Below, piece by piece: positions 32,020 through 43,899 of a stretch of 64,000 nt of DNA (its first letter is position 1; each line of letters begins with the position of its first letter). Under the pieces are notes generated by a model, which was not told where the DNA came from, ran no database searches, and saw only the letters and a program-made list of their open reading frames with translations. Made by a program: the position numbers and the translations under genes. Origin of the DNA: Euclidia mi (Eukaryota; Arthropoda; Insecta; Lepidoptera; Erebidae); contig OX123182.2 of the NCBI GenBank assembly GCA_944739405.2, positions 66,157,183 to 66,221,182 on the forward strand, given 5' to 3'.

Positions 32020-33240
32020 GATCTTCTATAGGTATGTTTGGATATTTTTCTTTAAATGTACGAAGTTTAAGAAATAAACGTTAAGATTTGGTTATGGTTA
32101 ATAATCCTAGACTATATAACTTAAAGACGGAGGGATACAACCGCAAGATCGTCACTCAAGTAGCCTATGCGCTATTGTGATGTATAAGCTATTCTGCAAT
32201 ATTTCATCAAAAATGTCAAGCCGCGGTGCACCCGGCGGATCTAGCATAATACCGTCAGTCACTACATCGATGGTCGCTGTATCGACAACGTTCCATCGAC
32301 GGGCTGATGTATCGACAGTACCCCAAATCGACGGTACGCTACATCAACAGTACCCCAAATCGTCAGGGCTCCGTCAACTTTGTGATTTTTATAAAAAAAT
32401 TCAGACATTTACCAACTCATCCTGGTAAATCTTAGGAGTTACTGGTTCGGATAGTCGATGTAGCGTACCATCGATTTGGGGTACTGCCGATTCTTTAGCC
32501 CGTTGATGGAACGTTTAAATAATTAAATATTTTTATACTATGATACATGTTTTTATTTTATTTAATTCGGTGTAGATAGAATCCCTCTACAGTGAAAACT
32601 CATAAAATATGTATGTCATCGATTTTCTTTTTAAAATAATCCTGTTTAAAATACACAAAGTGTTTTTTTCAACGATAGTCAATGTTCGCTGCTAAGTATA
32701 GTAAATTAGAAACTAAATATCAACAAAGAATTCATACGACTCGAACAAGTCATTCATAAGGTTGAAGAAAAACATCACTTCAACTTACTCATGTTACGGA
32801 CTTATCAACAATAAATGTTTATGTTAGCGCGCCCATCTGGCGAGCGGCGGCGCGACATTTTGTTTAGAACGTGAGCGGTTGAGCGAATTCGGCGAATTGG
32901 CGCTAGCGGTCAAGCGGCTAACTCTTTTCACTTGCAAGTCTTTTAACGAACCGAGGACGGATTCATGGTGTACTGTCAACCAGGCGACCCGACTCAATGC
33001 CTCCTCGCCAGCGAGACAAGTCCACACGAACACTGTCAGCGCCCCTTGCCATTGCACCGTAATACGTCACAACCGGCCGGTAGCACTCTCCATTCGTTTA
33101 GAGACTATACTAATGACGTGATGACGTTTCATGACATCTGCAATTTCCGTCCCAACGTGAAATAATAAAGAGGCGCTGGTAATGCGCCGTCATATATATA
33201 ACTATATAGTATATGTATAGTGTAGGTATGTAAATTTTTT
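32020..33240. other. No gene; one inverted repeat
   Basis: Apart from the inverted repeat at 32288-32514 I see no defined feature. 32820-33160 is GC-richer with overlapping short open frames in three frames (32824-33057 minus, 32879-33121 and 32965-33165 plus), which is typical of non-coding GC-rich DNA. Confidence 0.4.
32288..32514. repeat. Inverted repeat, about 58-bp arms
   Basis: 32288-32346 and 32455-32514 are diverged reverse complements sharing ACGTTCCATC, CAGTACCCCAAATCGA and GGTACGCTACATC. The word CAGTACCCCAAATCG is also repeated directly near 32349. MITE-like; ends not defined. Confidence 0.7.
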
Positions 33241-33244
33241 TTAT

Positions 33245-33495
33245 AGACTCACGCCTGTATCCCTGAAGGGGTAGGCAGAGGTGTAATATTATTACACCCA
33301 CATTTCGCCATGAAATGTTTAGGTCCCACGTAATAGGGGGCGAGCCTATTGCCATTACCGGGCACATCAGCAGACTCCATGCTGCTTCTGAGAATTCGAA
33401 AAAACCAGTAACACTTTTGCCCAACCCGGGAATCGAACCCGGGACCTCCGATCAGTAGTCGCATACGCTATCCACTGGTCACTGGACCACGGAGG
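33245..33495 (-). mobile_element. tRNA-headed SINE
   Basis: On the minus strand the head (33425-33495) has CCTCCGTGGTCCAGTGACCA and a GGTTCGATTCCCGG B-box. Then come GTTACTGGTTTTTTCG, GTGCCCGGTAATGGCAATAG, CTCGCCCCCTATTACGTGGG and the tail CTCTGCCTACCCCTTCAGGG...GGCGTGAG. The head differs from that of 10451-10524, but the body and tail are shared. Confidence 0.82.
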
Positions 33496-33646
33496 ATACA
33501 TCCATCATAACATTCTCATCTTTGATGCAATGTATTATACCAATAATAATCGTTCAGTCTGTGCTTCGGTTATAGTATCCTTGCCTACAGACATTAATTT
33601 CCTATAATACATCTTAATTTTTTTTTCCATATCTACCTATTCCTCA

Positions 33647-34451
33647 TCCCTACTAATATTATAAATTCGAAAGTGTGTATGTATGAATTCCGTGCTAACT
33701 CTCGTAGTGCTGAAGCGAGTGCCTATGTTTTTGAACATTGTTCTTAAAGTTGATTTTGGGTGTCACCCCTTTTTTTGGATGTGGCACCCCAAAGAGGGTG
33801 GCACCCGGGGCGGACCGCCAACACCGCCCCCCCCTTCCTATGCCACTGTATGTATGTAGGTATGTATGTTCCGTTTTCCCGCTAAAACGGCTGAGCCGAT
33901 TTTGTTGAAATTTAATACAGAGATATATTGCACCATGGAGACGGACATAGGCTACCATATGTGGCAAAAATTAAACTGGGAGGGATTGTAGAGAGGGTAG
34001 AAGTTTGTAAGGCACAAATTTACCTCTTGGAAGTAAGAATTCATGCGCTAATAATTGAGTGCGATCAGCGTGCGTCAGTACTGTCACGTCATACATAATG
34101 TCATATTGTGTACGTTGATTAAATTGTTCGCATATATAAACTTATAATTATATAAGCCTAAACGGCTGAAACGATTTTCCCTACTAATATTATAAATGTG
34201 AAAATGTTTATAGAGATATATCGAATGTATTACAACATGGCTTTGACATTTTTCTGTATGCAAGGTGATGTTATTATGCACCTTTCGGTAGATAACGGTG
34301 GATAGTGTCATGGATACTGACCGAGTTACTTTGTACCCTATAGAGTTTCTGAAGTCTTTAGAATAATCAGGAGTGTCTTCACACAACTTGAGACTGAAAG
34401 TAGATTTGCGTTACCTCGAATTTAACGCGCGAAGCGGCGGGCAGAAGCTAG
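33647..34451 (+). mobile_element. Helitron (about 805 bp), non-autonomous, rearranged
   Basis: Starts TCCCTACTAATATTATAAAT after an A and ends CGCGCGAAGCGGCGGGCAGA then AGCTAG before a T, with a GC hairpin (CGAAGCGGCGGG region) in front of CTAG. A second 5' end (TCCCTACTAATATTATAAAT at 34178) lies inside, so it is nested or chimeric. An insertion at about 33687-33853 carries GGTGTCACCCC and GGGTGGCACCCGGGGCGGAC blocks. No Rep/helicase coding capacity. Confidence 0.8.
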
Positions 34452-34476
34452 TTCTTTATAACAATAACATTCTCAT

Positions 34477-36243
34477 GGAGGGTTGGCGTCAGTCAGGCAG
34501 CCGGCTAGTAAAAACACATGCCACAACCCTATTGCAGAATGACAATTTCCAAGTACTCTAAAAACAACGTTTTAAATTATGAGAGAGAGAGACCTACGAT
34601 CTCACATTGATACGTAAAACCGATAGATGGCAAATGTACTATTTCACTCTAAAGCACAAATAGCGCAATACATGCGCAATAATAGATTTTCAACTAAATT
34701 TACGCAATCCTTAGAATTAAATGATTGGTATCGCTTCGCTATACTAGATGCGTTGTCTTTATGTCTGTAAGAAAAATAGGTCCGTAAATGCGGCAATTTA
34801 TTATGACAGTGTGTGTCAAACAAAAGCAACAAGACGCATGCGTAAAGAATTGTGTTGTTAGCTGCTCAACCGTTACTCGAGTTAATGGCAAAATCTTTTG
34901 TACTGTGGTCTATTGGATAAGTAACTGGTTTAAAAATGCAGGTTATCAATTATTTAAAAGCATCAATTTATTCGTGTATGGGTTAGGCGTAGGCTTCTTC
35001 ATTGGAAAAATGGTGGGTATATTATCCAATGAGTTTGTTACATGTAATTTTTACAAATAATTAGGTACGTATTCAAAATAATCTTATAGGTTATAAGTTA
35101 TTTACTAATTAATACAAAAGCCATAGAAATGAGAAGCTAAATTTGAGGTTCAAAACATATTTATCTTGTAACCACGAGAAGATACTGCGTAAACCGTTGA
35201 CCTTGTGAATGTTTATTACTAATTATTAAAATAGATAAAATTTTGTTTCCAAATTTTGTCTTAAGATTTTAAATTACTTTTTAAGGTTTCTCTGAGCCGG
35301 CCACTAAAAGGGAATATTGTATGTTTCGCGTATTTATTGCTTAACACCTCTTTAACTAGAAGTAACATAAACTATACTGCATTTCAGTACATGTACATAC
35401 GTACGAGTATTCATCGAGTTAAAATGAAGTCCAAACGCATGCGCGAACTGTCACTACTGTTACTTTGTAAAAAAATATGGGCTCACATTTGTTCGGGGTG
35501 TCTTCTTTATGTATTTACCTCAACGCTTTATATATAATATAAATTAGTGAAATTACGAACGTAAACATGAAATAATACAATACAGAAATAGGTTAAAATA
35601 AATGTACTTAATAAGGTTAGATAAATGCAATATACTTATTATATTATAAAATACAATAAAAATACAATCACATTATTGGATGGAAATTGTTCTTATACGC
35701 GCAGCAACACTGAATGACGAGGCTGCCGCGCTCGTTCGGGGACCGTTTCCTCGCGCGGCAAAGGTCTCGCGAGGCTGCTCGCTCTGTGTGGACCCTTTAT
35801 TTTTTTTTATGTCCTCATGGAGTCCCTCCGCCCTGGGGAAAGGGCGAAGGGGGCTGTCAGACTCTTACTGACCAACCCGTGTTCCTCATGTATCCGTGTG
35901 TCGGAGGGTCGGGTATCGCCGAAGCTTTCGCAAAAGTGTGAAGGAGCCTTAAGATTAAGCGGCATGGAGTCAATTTGATATGCAATATAATATACAACAA
36001 GTCTTAATATTACCTCCTGAATGTCGGGATGTTGCAAGTAGTAACCTGCGCGGTACGCTAGTATACCCGCGCGTCCATGCCGGTGGCTTCGTTTGCCGCC
36101 AGGTGCACCATGGCTTGGCCTGTGTGTAGGAGTCTTTAAGCAGTCATGGAGTTTCATAGTAAAGGTCATCATCAAAATATTACCTATGTCATTAGGTAAG
36201 GCATGTTCCTTATCTTGATGGCCCAGAGTAGGTACAGCTTTTT
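34477..36243 (+). repeat. Left arm of a large inverted repeat (1,767 bp)
   Basis: Reverse complement of 37381-39134 with few differences seen by eye (single-base changes and small indels). The tip is GGAGGGTTGGCGTCAGTCAG; the inner edge is TACCTACTCTGGG-type. It begins 25 bp after a Helitron 3' end. Inside lie a GC-rich stretch (35705-35905) with CCGTGTGTCGGAGGGTCGGG, also seen in the 258-bp units at 13.3-13.8 kb, and a 90-residue open frame (34788-35060) that is not preserved in the other arm because of a 1-nt difference. No recognised protein. Confidence 0.92.
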
Positions 36244-36893
36244 CACGCCCTCCATAAAGGACTGGTTATCAAAGAAGGAAGGAACCAATTGGGCAGGTAT
36301 TGATTTTCACATCCATAAAGTTCGGCTAAGATAAGATTCACCGAAACGTTTCGTGCGGGACGGTATCTGTTCTTCTTTGTAAGGGTGGTACCTTAAACCG
36401 GACCAGGTATTGCTGGTTTGATTCTTTTCCTCGGAGGAGACAAGTTATATATTAACACTAAAAACAAAAAATAAAATTTGAACCACGAACTTAAAATAAC
36501 AAAGGTACCTACTGTAACGAAATCCGATAGACCCCAGGCTGATTGAAATTTAAGTTTTCTTAATAACTGGGTTTAAATGGTCAGACTGCCCCCAGTGGCA
36601 GTGATAAAGCGCCCCGCCTCCGCGCATAATCCATGGCACTCGTCCTGGTTACCGGGCATGTCTCTGCTGACAGCATTTACCAAGTGTAAACACTTCTAAA
36701 AGTGAAAAGAGGACATCAAAATAACAAAGACAATGATACATTAGTATTGATTTGTCATCACAAATTCACTCTCCACATATTCATGCTTCGCATATTGGTA
36801 CTTAAGTACAAGGCAGCGTATCTCAGAGACGGCAACTCCATGGAGACGAAGAACATGATCCAGGTATATTAGTCATATAGTATTATCGGCGCC
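36244..36893. other. Spacer of the inverted repeat, unique part
   Basis: I see no gene, repeat end or motif. It begins CACGCCCTCCATAAAGGACTG and runs into direct repeat D1. Confidence 0.5.
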
Positions 36894-37365
36894 GAGTATT
36901 CCAGCGATATCCAGTGTATAGTATTGAACATACAGTAACAGTCTCAGAACTGATGTCACAAAACGCCTCCTTGCCGCAAGTCACAACATTGAAGCCCACA
37001 CAAACATAGTCAATTAAAACGTATTAGGCCATCGCGCATAGATTGCAGGGAGGCTCTTGTTACAATCGCCGCCTGGTTAGCCACCAGGACTTACGGGACA
37101 CCGCGTGATCGACAGGTGGCTCTTCTTTCGCTCTTTAAAACCTTGTCAACTGCTCTGTGCTGGCCTGTACGCAGGTTTAGACAGCGATTGTGAGAGTCCT
37201 GCACCCTCCCACCTGATCGCGAATACGGAGACTCCCATCATACATCGCTCATCCTCCACATCCATCATCAACAAGGTACTAACCACTACTAATGTTACAC
37301 GCGGTTATTAACATTAAAACTATGTACAATATCTCATAGAGAACATTAGAGAACATTATATTTTA
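36894..37365 (+). repeat. Direct repeat D1 (472 bp)
   Basis: Direct copy of 39149-39608. Differences seen: a 10-bp local duplication of AGAGAACATT, a 2-bp indel (ACATAGTCAA/ACAGTCAA) and at least two substitutions. Starts GAGTATTCCAGCGATATCCA. An open frame of 68 codons (MIDRWLFFRS...) is conserved in both, without any domain I recognise. Confidence 0.92.
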
Positions 37366-37380
37366 TAAATATATATATAT

Positions 37381-39134
37381 AAAAACTGTACCTACTCTGG
37401 GCCATCAAGATAAGGACCATGCCTTACCTAATGACATAGGTAATATTTTGATGATGACCTTTACTATGAAACTCCATGAATGCTTAAAGACTCCTACACA
37501 CAGGCCAAGCCATGGTGCACCTGGCGGCAAACGAAGCCACCGGCATGGACGCGCGGGTATACTAGCGTACCGCGCAGGTTACTACTTGCAACATCCCGAC
37601 ATTCAGGAGGTAATATTAAGACTTGTTGTATATTATATTGCATATCAAATTGACTCCATGCCGCTTAATCTTAAGGCTCCTTCACACTTTTGCGAAAGCT
37701 TCGGCGATACCCGACCCTCCGACACACGGATACATGAGGAACACGGGTTAGTCAGTAAGAGTCTGACAGCCCCCTTCGCCCTTTCCCCAGGGCGGAGGGA
37801 CTCCATGAGGACATAAAAAAAAATAAAGGGTCCACACAGAGCGAGCAGCCTCGCGAGACCTTTGCCGCGCGAGGAAACGGTCCCCGAACGAGCGCGGCAG
37901 CCTCGTCATTCAGTGTTGCTGCGCGTATAAGAACAATTTCCATCCAATAATGTGATTGTATTTTATAATATAATAAGTATATTGCATTTATCTAACCTTA
38001 TTAAGTACATTTATTTTAACCTATTTCTGGATTGTATTATTTCATGTTTACGTTCGTAATTTAACTAATTTATATTATATATAAAGCGTTGAGGTAAATA
38101 CATAAAGAAGACACCCCGAACAAATGTGAGCCCATTTTTTTTTACAAAGTAAGAGTAGTGACAGTTCGCGCATGCGTTTGGACTTCATTTTAACTCGATG
38201 AATACTCGTACGTATGTACATGTACTGAAATGCAGTATAGTTTATGTTACTTCTAGTTAAAGAGGTGTTAAGCAATAAATACGCGAAACATACAATATTC
38301 CCTTTTAGTGGCCGGCTCAGAGAAACCTTAAAAAGTAATTTAAAATCTTAAGACAAAATTTGGAAACAAAATTTTATCTATTTTAATAATTAGTAATAAA
38401 TATTCACAAGATCAACGGTTTACGCAGTATCTTCTCGTGGTTACAAGATAAATATGTTTTGAACCTCAAATTTAGCTTCTCATTTCTATGGCTTTTGTAT
38501 TAATTAGTAAATAACTTATAACCTATAAGATTATTTTGAATACGTACCTAATTATTTGTAAAAATTACATGTAACAAACTCATTGGATAATATACCCACC
38601 ATTTTTCCAATGAAGAAGCCTACGCCTAACCCATACACGAAGAAATTGATGCTTTTAAATAATTGATAACCTGCATTTATAACCAGTTACTTATCCAATA
38701 GACCACAGTATAAAAGATTTTGCCATTAACTCGAGTAACGGTTGAGCAGCTAACAACACAATTCTTTACGCATGCGTCTTGTTGCTTTTGTTTGACACAC
38801 ACTGTCATAATAAATTGCCGCATTTACGGACCTATTTTTCTTACAGACATAAAGACAACGCATCTAGTATAGCGAAGCGATACCAATCATTTAATCCTAA
38901 GGATTGCGTAAATTTAGTTGAAAATCAATAATTGCGCATGTATTGCGCTATTTGTGCTTTAGAGTGAAATAGTACATTTGCCATCTATCGGTTTTACGTA
39001 TCAATGTGAGATCGTAGGTCTCTCTCTCTCATAATTTAAAACGTTGTTTTTAGAGTACTTGGAAATTGTCATTCTGCAATAGGGTTGTGGCATGTGTTTT
39101 TACTAGCCGGCTGCCTGACTGACGCCAACCCTCC
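37381..39134 (-). repeat. Right arm of the large inverted repeat (1,754 bp)
   Basis: Mirror of 34477-36243. It lies between direct repeats D1 and D2 (15 and 14 bp away), so the order is D1, inverted arm, D2. A short TATATATATATA run joins D1 to the arm. Confidence 0.92.
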
Positions 39135-39148
39135 TTGAGTATTAGAGA

Positions 39149-39608
39149 GAGTATTCCAGCGATATCCAGTGTATAGTATTGAACATACAGTAACAGTCTC
39201 AGAACTGATGTCACAAAACGCCTCCTTGCCGCAAGTCACAACATTGAAGCCCACACAAACAGTCAATTAAAACGTATTAGGCCATCGCGCATAGATTGCA
39301 GGGAGGCTCTTGTTACAATCGCCGCCTGGTTAGCCACCAGGACTTACGGGACACCGCGTGATCGACAGGTGGCTCTTCTTTCGCTCTTTAAAACCTTGTC
39401 AACTGCTCTGTGCTGGCCTGTACGCAGGTTTAGACAGCGATTGTCAGAGTCCTGCACCCTCCCACCTGATCGCGAATACGGAGACTCCCATCATACATCG
39501 CTCATCCTCCACATCCATCATGAACAAGGTACTAACCACTACTAATGTTACACGCGGTTATTAACATTAAAACTATGTACAATATCTCATAGAGAACATT
39601 ATATTTTA
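39149..39608 (+). repeat. Direct repeat D2 (460 bp)
   Basis: Second copy of 36894-37365. A partial extra copy of the edge word GAGTATT lies just before it (39137-39143). No TG...CA ends, so LTR status is doubtful. Confidence 0.92.
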
Positions 39609-39719
39609 GTCAGCCTGGGATAAATATATATATATATATCTATTCTACCACATTCACACAACACCATCTAGTCCCAAACTAAGCAGAGCTTGTACTATGG
39701 GTACTAGATAATGGATAAA

Positions 39720-39896
39720 CATACATACCTATATACTATTTTTTTGTAAATACATACACATACATATATCATAGAAACACCCAGACCAAGACAATCATCC
39801 ATGTTCATGCACACAAATGTTTGACTTGAGCGGGAATCGAACCCGCGACCTTCGGCGTAGCAGTCGCTTACACTCCCGCTGCGCCAACCGGTCGTC
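39720..39896 (-). mobile_element. tRNA-headed SINE, second type
   Basis: The minus-strand head (39896-39829) reads GACGACCGGTTGGCGCAGCG...GGTCGCGGGTTCGATTCCCG, with clear A- and B-box-like elements. It is followed by a GTGCATGAACATGG body and an ATGTGTATGTATTTAC tail. Not a tRNA gene: no acceptor-stem closure and a SINE body follows. Confidence 0.78.
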
Positions 39897-39900
39897 ATAA

Positions 39901-40465
39901 ATATGGGGTAATATAGACATAGGTACACAACACAGTCATTAATATTAGACAATTCATGCAATAAATTATAGTAAAGTGAATAAATGACACCGGAGTTTTA
40001 GCTGCGTCGCTGCCCAACTTATCCCTTGCCTTGTGCTGGCCACCTTCTCTTGAAGCCGTCCGCTTTGTTGTTTGATATCACTAAATACTAATTATCGACT
40101 AACATGTCAACCACCCGAGATCCGCCTAGCTTCGCGTCCTGACATTGACTCTCTCTCAACACCACCGACCCGTCCTAACTAAACTACTACGCGAGTCCGT
40201 TCCCAAGTTCTGCCCCCTTCCACGCCATAAGACCGACTGTCTCGTCAAACACCACCAACCAAACGCCTCTGACCACTTACTACTTGGAAGTCCCTTTTCT
40301 TTCAGTCGTGTAGCGACCCTTTTTTATGGCACTCGCACTCAAGGCTTTTAGCGATTCCACATGTTTAGAGCAAATTTTATCTCGTATTTCATACTGTCAC
40401 ATAATTCTTATAAATTTGTCAAACTCTTTGAATTTATGAGTTTACTAATTGCAAAACGTTGGCGC
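39901..40465. other. No feature recognised
   Basis: C-rich, A-rich sequence on the plus strand. The open frame 40145-40351 shows no domain signature. Confidence 0.35.
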
Positions 40466-40470
40466 CATCG

Positions 40471-41235
40471 CACGGTGGGCTGAAAAATCAAAATGTGGAC
40501 TTAGGGGCTAAGAGACTTGTTTTTGGATTCTACTAATGAAAACAATATTTTTTTATTCTTTGACTTTTTTTGATAAAGTACATACTTACCGAGATGAAAT
40601 TGTTTGAAATTTGTATGAAACTAGTCGAAAATAAAAAAAAACTAAATTGATTTTTTGATACTACCACTGTTAACAAGTCAATACAACAAAAATGAAACAA
40701 TAAAATATCCACACCACCCATTACAGGTCACGACATATTATGCTTTCTCGGAATTTTGACAAAATCAGGTAAACCAATTAATTTTTAAAGTTTCAGATAT
40801 ATGACTAATGATGACTTTTTTCACGTGTGGCAAGTGGATTAGGCCTACTGGGGATAGCACATAAAAAATACCGCGCCTAATCTTTAACCTTTCTGGGTGG
40901 TGTAGAATAAAAAAAATATTTCCGCCAAAACGCAAAAAACGCAGTTCGCGATATAGTGCATAAATAGCCAAAAAATATCTTCTATCATAAACTTTGATTG
41001 TTTCCTTAAGATAGTTTAAGAATTACGAACAATTCTCATTTTATTGTTTTCTTCCATTCAAAAAATTCTTTAAAATTATATAACTCAAAAAACACGCGTT
41101 TAATCAAAAATCTGTTTTAATATTTTTGAGTAGTATTTGATCAAAGAATCCAAAAATGACATTAGTTAATTTATATTCCACTTTAGTTTTTTCGAAATCC
41201 CTAAGTCCACTAGCGAACTTTTTCAGCCCACCGTG
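40471..41235. mobile_element. DNA element (765 bp) with CACGGTGGGCTGAAAAA termini and 5-bp TSD
   Basis: The left end CACGGTGGGCTGAAAAA...GTGGACTTAGGG and the complement of the right end are closely matched. Flanks CATCG (40466-40470 and 41236-41240) are an exact 5-bp direct repeat. The interior is AT-rich and non-coding. CAC-type ends hint at the CMC group, but the 5-bp duplication does not settle it. Confidence 0.78.
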
Positions 41236-41454
41236 CATCGTAGCGGTAAGATAAACACATGTGGAAACAAGTATGCGACCTAAGGTCTATATAATATTTA
41301 ATTTGTTGTAGCCAGTAACACCATTACACTACTTAATTATAGGCATATAATATAACATTAACTATTTTACGGAGCGACTGCTGTCTGACCTCCGCAATCC
41401 GAAGTGATAGCGATATTCATGGTTTAGACTAGTGTCAGTTAATTGAGTTGCACA

Positions 41455-41555
41455 TAACTTCGTAAAGTCAGTGGATCGCGCTGTGTTCGAACCCGATACC
41501 CTCTGCATAGCCATACGTAAGTTGGTATCTTCACTAGGCTATCGCTGCCATTCAT
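41455..41555 (-). repeat. tRNA-like SINE head fragment
   Basis: Minus strand reads AGCGATAGCCTAGTGAAGAT...GGGTATCGGGTTCGAACACA, with A- and B-box-like blocks spaced as in tRNA-derived SINEs. The body is not recognised. Confidence 0.5.
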
Positions 41556-41570
41556 AGTGATTTTAACCAG

Positions 41571-42029
41571 GGGCCCAATTCTCGTATTTTATATGACATT
41601 GTAATTATATTTTGAACGAAATGAGATTATATTTTGAATTGACTGAGAATCGGTATTCTACTAACCTAATGTCATTATCGTATAATTTGAAATAAACAGG
41701 AGCCCAATTCTCCTAAATAAAGATAAATATAGATACAGATATAGATATCATGTCAGTGTCATACTCACGTCACAAAAAGCGTATTCTTCTAAATTATCTG
41801 ATAATTGAACGAAGTTGTAACGAGATCGTAATTTGAAACAAGTGTCAAAGTATGTGTCAACGACGAACTGTTTATTTCAAGAAGAGAATTGGCCCCGAGT
41901 TCGTCGTTGACACATATTTTGACACTTGTTTCAATTTACGATCTCATGACAATTTCATTCAAATATCAGTTAATTTACAAGAATACCATTTGTGACACTG
42001 ACATTATATCGAAACTGTATTTGGGCCCT
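41571..42029. repeat. Nested inverted repeats with GGGCCCAATTCTC ends
   Basis: The outer pair GGGGCCCAATTCTC (41571) and TTGGGCCC (to 42029), and an inner pair GGAGCCCAATTCTC (41699) and GAGAATTGGCCCC (to 41897), suggest two related MITEs, one inside the other. A separate 47-48-bp inverted pair (41821-41868, 41899-41945; GTGTCAACGACGAAC) sits across the inner edge. Confidence 0.6.
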
Positions 42030-42117
42030 AGATGTAAAATGAAACAGATTTCATTATAATTAGGAAATTGTATCACTATTAAAAGGACAAGACTATTCTG
42101 ATAAATTAGACCTTAGT

Positions 42118-42194
42118 TTTTTCAGCGGGAAACAAACCTGCGACCCACGGTGTGGCAGTTGGCTACACTCCCGGTACGCCACCGGGTCGTCAAA
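42118..42194 (-). repeat. SINE head fragment, related to 39829-39896
   Basis: Minus strand: GACGACCCGGTGGCGTACCG...GTCGCAGGTTTGTTTCCCGC. A decayed copy of the same tRNA-like head. Confidence 0.6.
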
Positions 42195-42289
42195 GATCTG
42201 ATCAAAGACTTGCGTCTTGAGCCACTGCTATCGGACGAGAAGATATGACGTAGTTTCCCGAAAGGTGCTCAACAGAGTTGGATTTGATG

Positions 42290-42440
42290 ATTGACCTTTT
42301 TCTCGAAGTTGGAACTACCTAGTTAACCGGATAATTCGTTCCAAGTCGACAACTTCGAATGTAGAGTGCCCAACATATATAGGAGCAGGTACGACATGAA
42401 TGTTAGACAGGATTTTCGACTAGTCCGTGTTCATCCAAAG
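42290..42440 (-). pseudogene. RTE-like LINE fragment, antisense
   Basis: The reverse complement aligns with 45800-45960 of the LINE at 45600-46494: GTTGGGCACTCTACATTCGA, AGTTGTCGACTTGGAACGAA, TCCAACTTCGAGAAAAAGGT. Only this short piece is recognisable. Confidence 0.68.
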
Positions 42441-42599
42441 ACCTATTGGTTTGGTTTCTTTACAGAGGCTATCGAACATTGTTTCATGATCTCAGCCAGG
42501 TGGTATGGTATACCTGACAGGTTTGAAGCTGGAACTCTAAAGTATAATAAGGATTTTTATATAATTGCTGAACTTGCTGAAATACCTACGTAGATAGAT

Positions 42600-43899
42600 T
42601 AATTACGACGTAGGAACTACGTAGAGTCGTCGTGATTTTATCGTAGTTTTAGGTATTCTATAATATTTGTGCGTAAGGAAGGGCGGCCCCCAGCTAGGTC
42701 CTACGATAGGCTGATTTCATTTGTTATTATATGTACTATAGGATCAAAATGGCATTGCTGCAGGTAAGCTGTAGAAAGTGTCAAATGAAAGTGGGTCTAT
42801 TAAAATTAAAACAATACGGGACGTTAATATACGGTAAACCATATTTGAGTGTATATTGAGAGGAAGTGTCGTTGCAAACTACAGTTCGTAATATATTTGT
42901 TCGCGGTGGTAAATCTAGCTAAATAATAAATTGGGCGAGGATTTACGTAGGTGCAAAGAAAAGACATGATTCTGGAGCGATGCCCTCAGGAGTAGTTTAG
43001 TTTATTCATGAATGAGCGTTTGGTAGATAGGTATGCCAACGAACGTGAGGAGATGTCTAAAGCACTTTAGATAAATAATTAATAACCACCTACATGTGTT
43101 CAACGCAACACCTAATCAAGTATCTATTGTCAGTCCACAACCAAATGTGTATACCTATCTATTTATTCATTCTTACAGTAAGAAACAAAAAGCTTTTTTA
43201 CAGCTGCAGACTAGGGGCAATTCAATTCAGCCATGGTTACTTAATAGTGTGCCCGATAAATAAACTAACGTAGAATTGGCATTGGTATTTCGTGTAAAAA
43301 GAGTTATATAGTGCCTATTTGTGTACCGCAATGCGGCAATCTGTTGTTTTTCTTTAGCTATTACGACTCGTCAATGTGTGACCTACCATCGCAATGCATG
43401 ACAAATACCTAGAATAAGAATGAAGAATAGATATAATCATTTGAATGCAGCAAGTTGCAAAACGATTTCGCGCATATATTTTTAATTTTAGATTTGAATT
43501 TCTAGTACCTAATATCTGTGCAATTTATTTCCCTTTTCCACATAAGTATATTTAATCTTACCTGATGATCCTTACGGCTCCTGAACTGTACACCATCCCA
43601 AAAGTTAGTCTCAGAGGAACTGTTGTTATTTAATTATAAACTCTTACGAGAGCCAGGATCGGCTTGTCGATAATGTTATTAATGATCAAGTGTTAACGAA
43701 TAGTGATGGATGGATTGATAAATACGGCCATTATTTAACTGCCTCGTTAGCCTAATGGTAGGTATAAGTTTAAATTTATTTTTACAGGCTGTCGTTATGT
43801 TTTGGTTAATGTTCGAAAGTACACGGAGTAAGGTGTTAGTAATACTTTATACGTTTGTTTCTGCTTGTCCAATAGTATCAGACAAAATAGATTGCCATC
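42600..43899. other. No gene recognised
   Basis: AT-rich, no domains. A GCCTCGTTAGCCTAATGG word at 43742 resembles the start of the tRNA-like SINE heads, but no B-box follows. Confidence 0.35.

Noticed and set aside
34788..35060. 90-residue membrane-like protein
   Set aside because: The frame is lost in the mirrored arm through a 1-nt difference; no family recognised.
35807..36175. 122-residue conserved protein (also 37448-37816)
   Set aside because: The two copies are just the mirrored repeat arms; no domain, and the sequence contains GC-rich repeat DNA also seen at 13.5 kb.
37105..37311. 68-residue protein in both direct repeats
   Set aside because: Conservation only follows from the recent duplication; no domain or splice context.
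36894..39608. Typical LTR retrotransposon (D1 and D2 as LTRs)
   Set aside because: No TG...CA ends, no primer-binding site or purine tract found, no gag/pol; kept only as one hypothesis.
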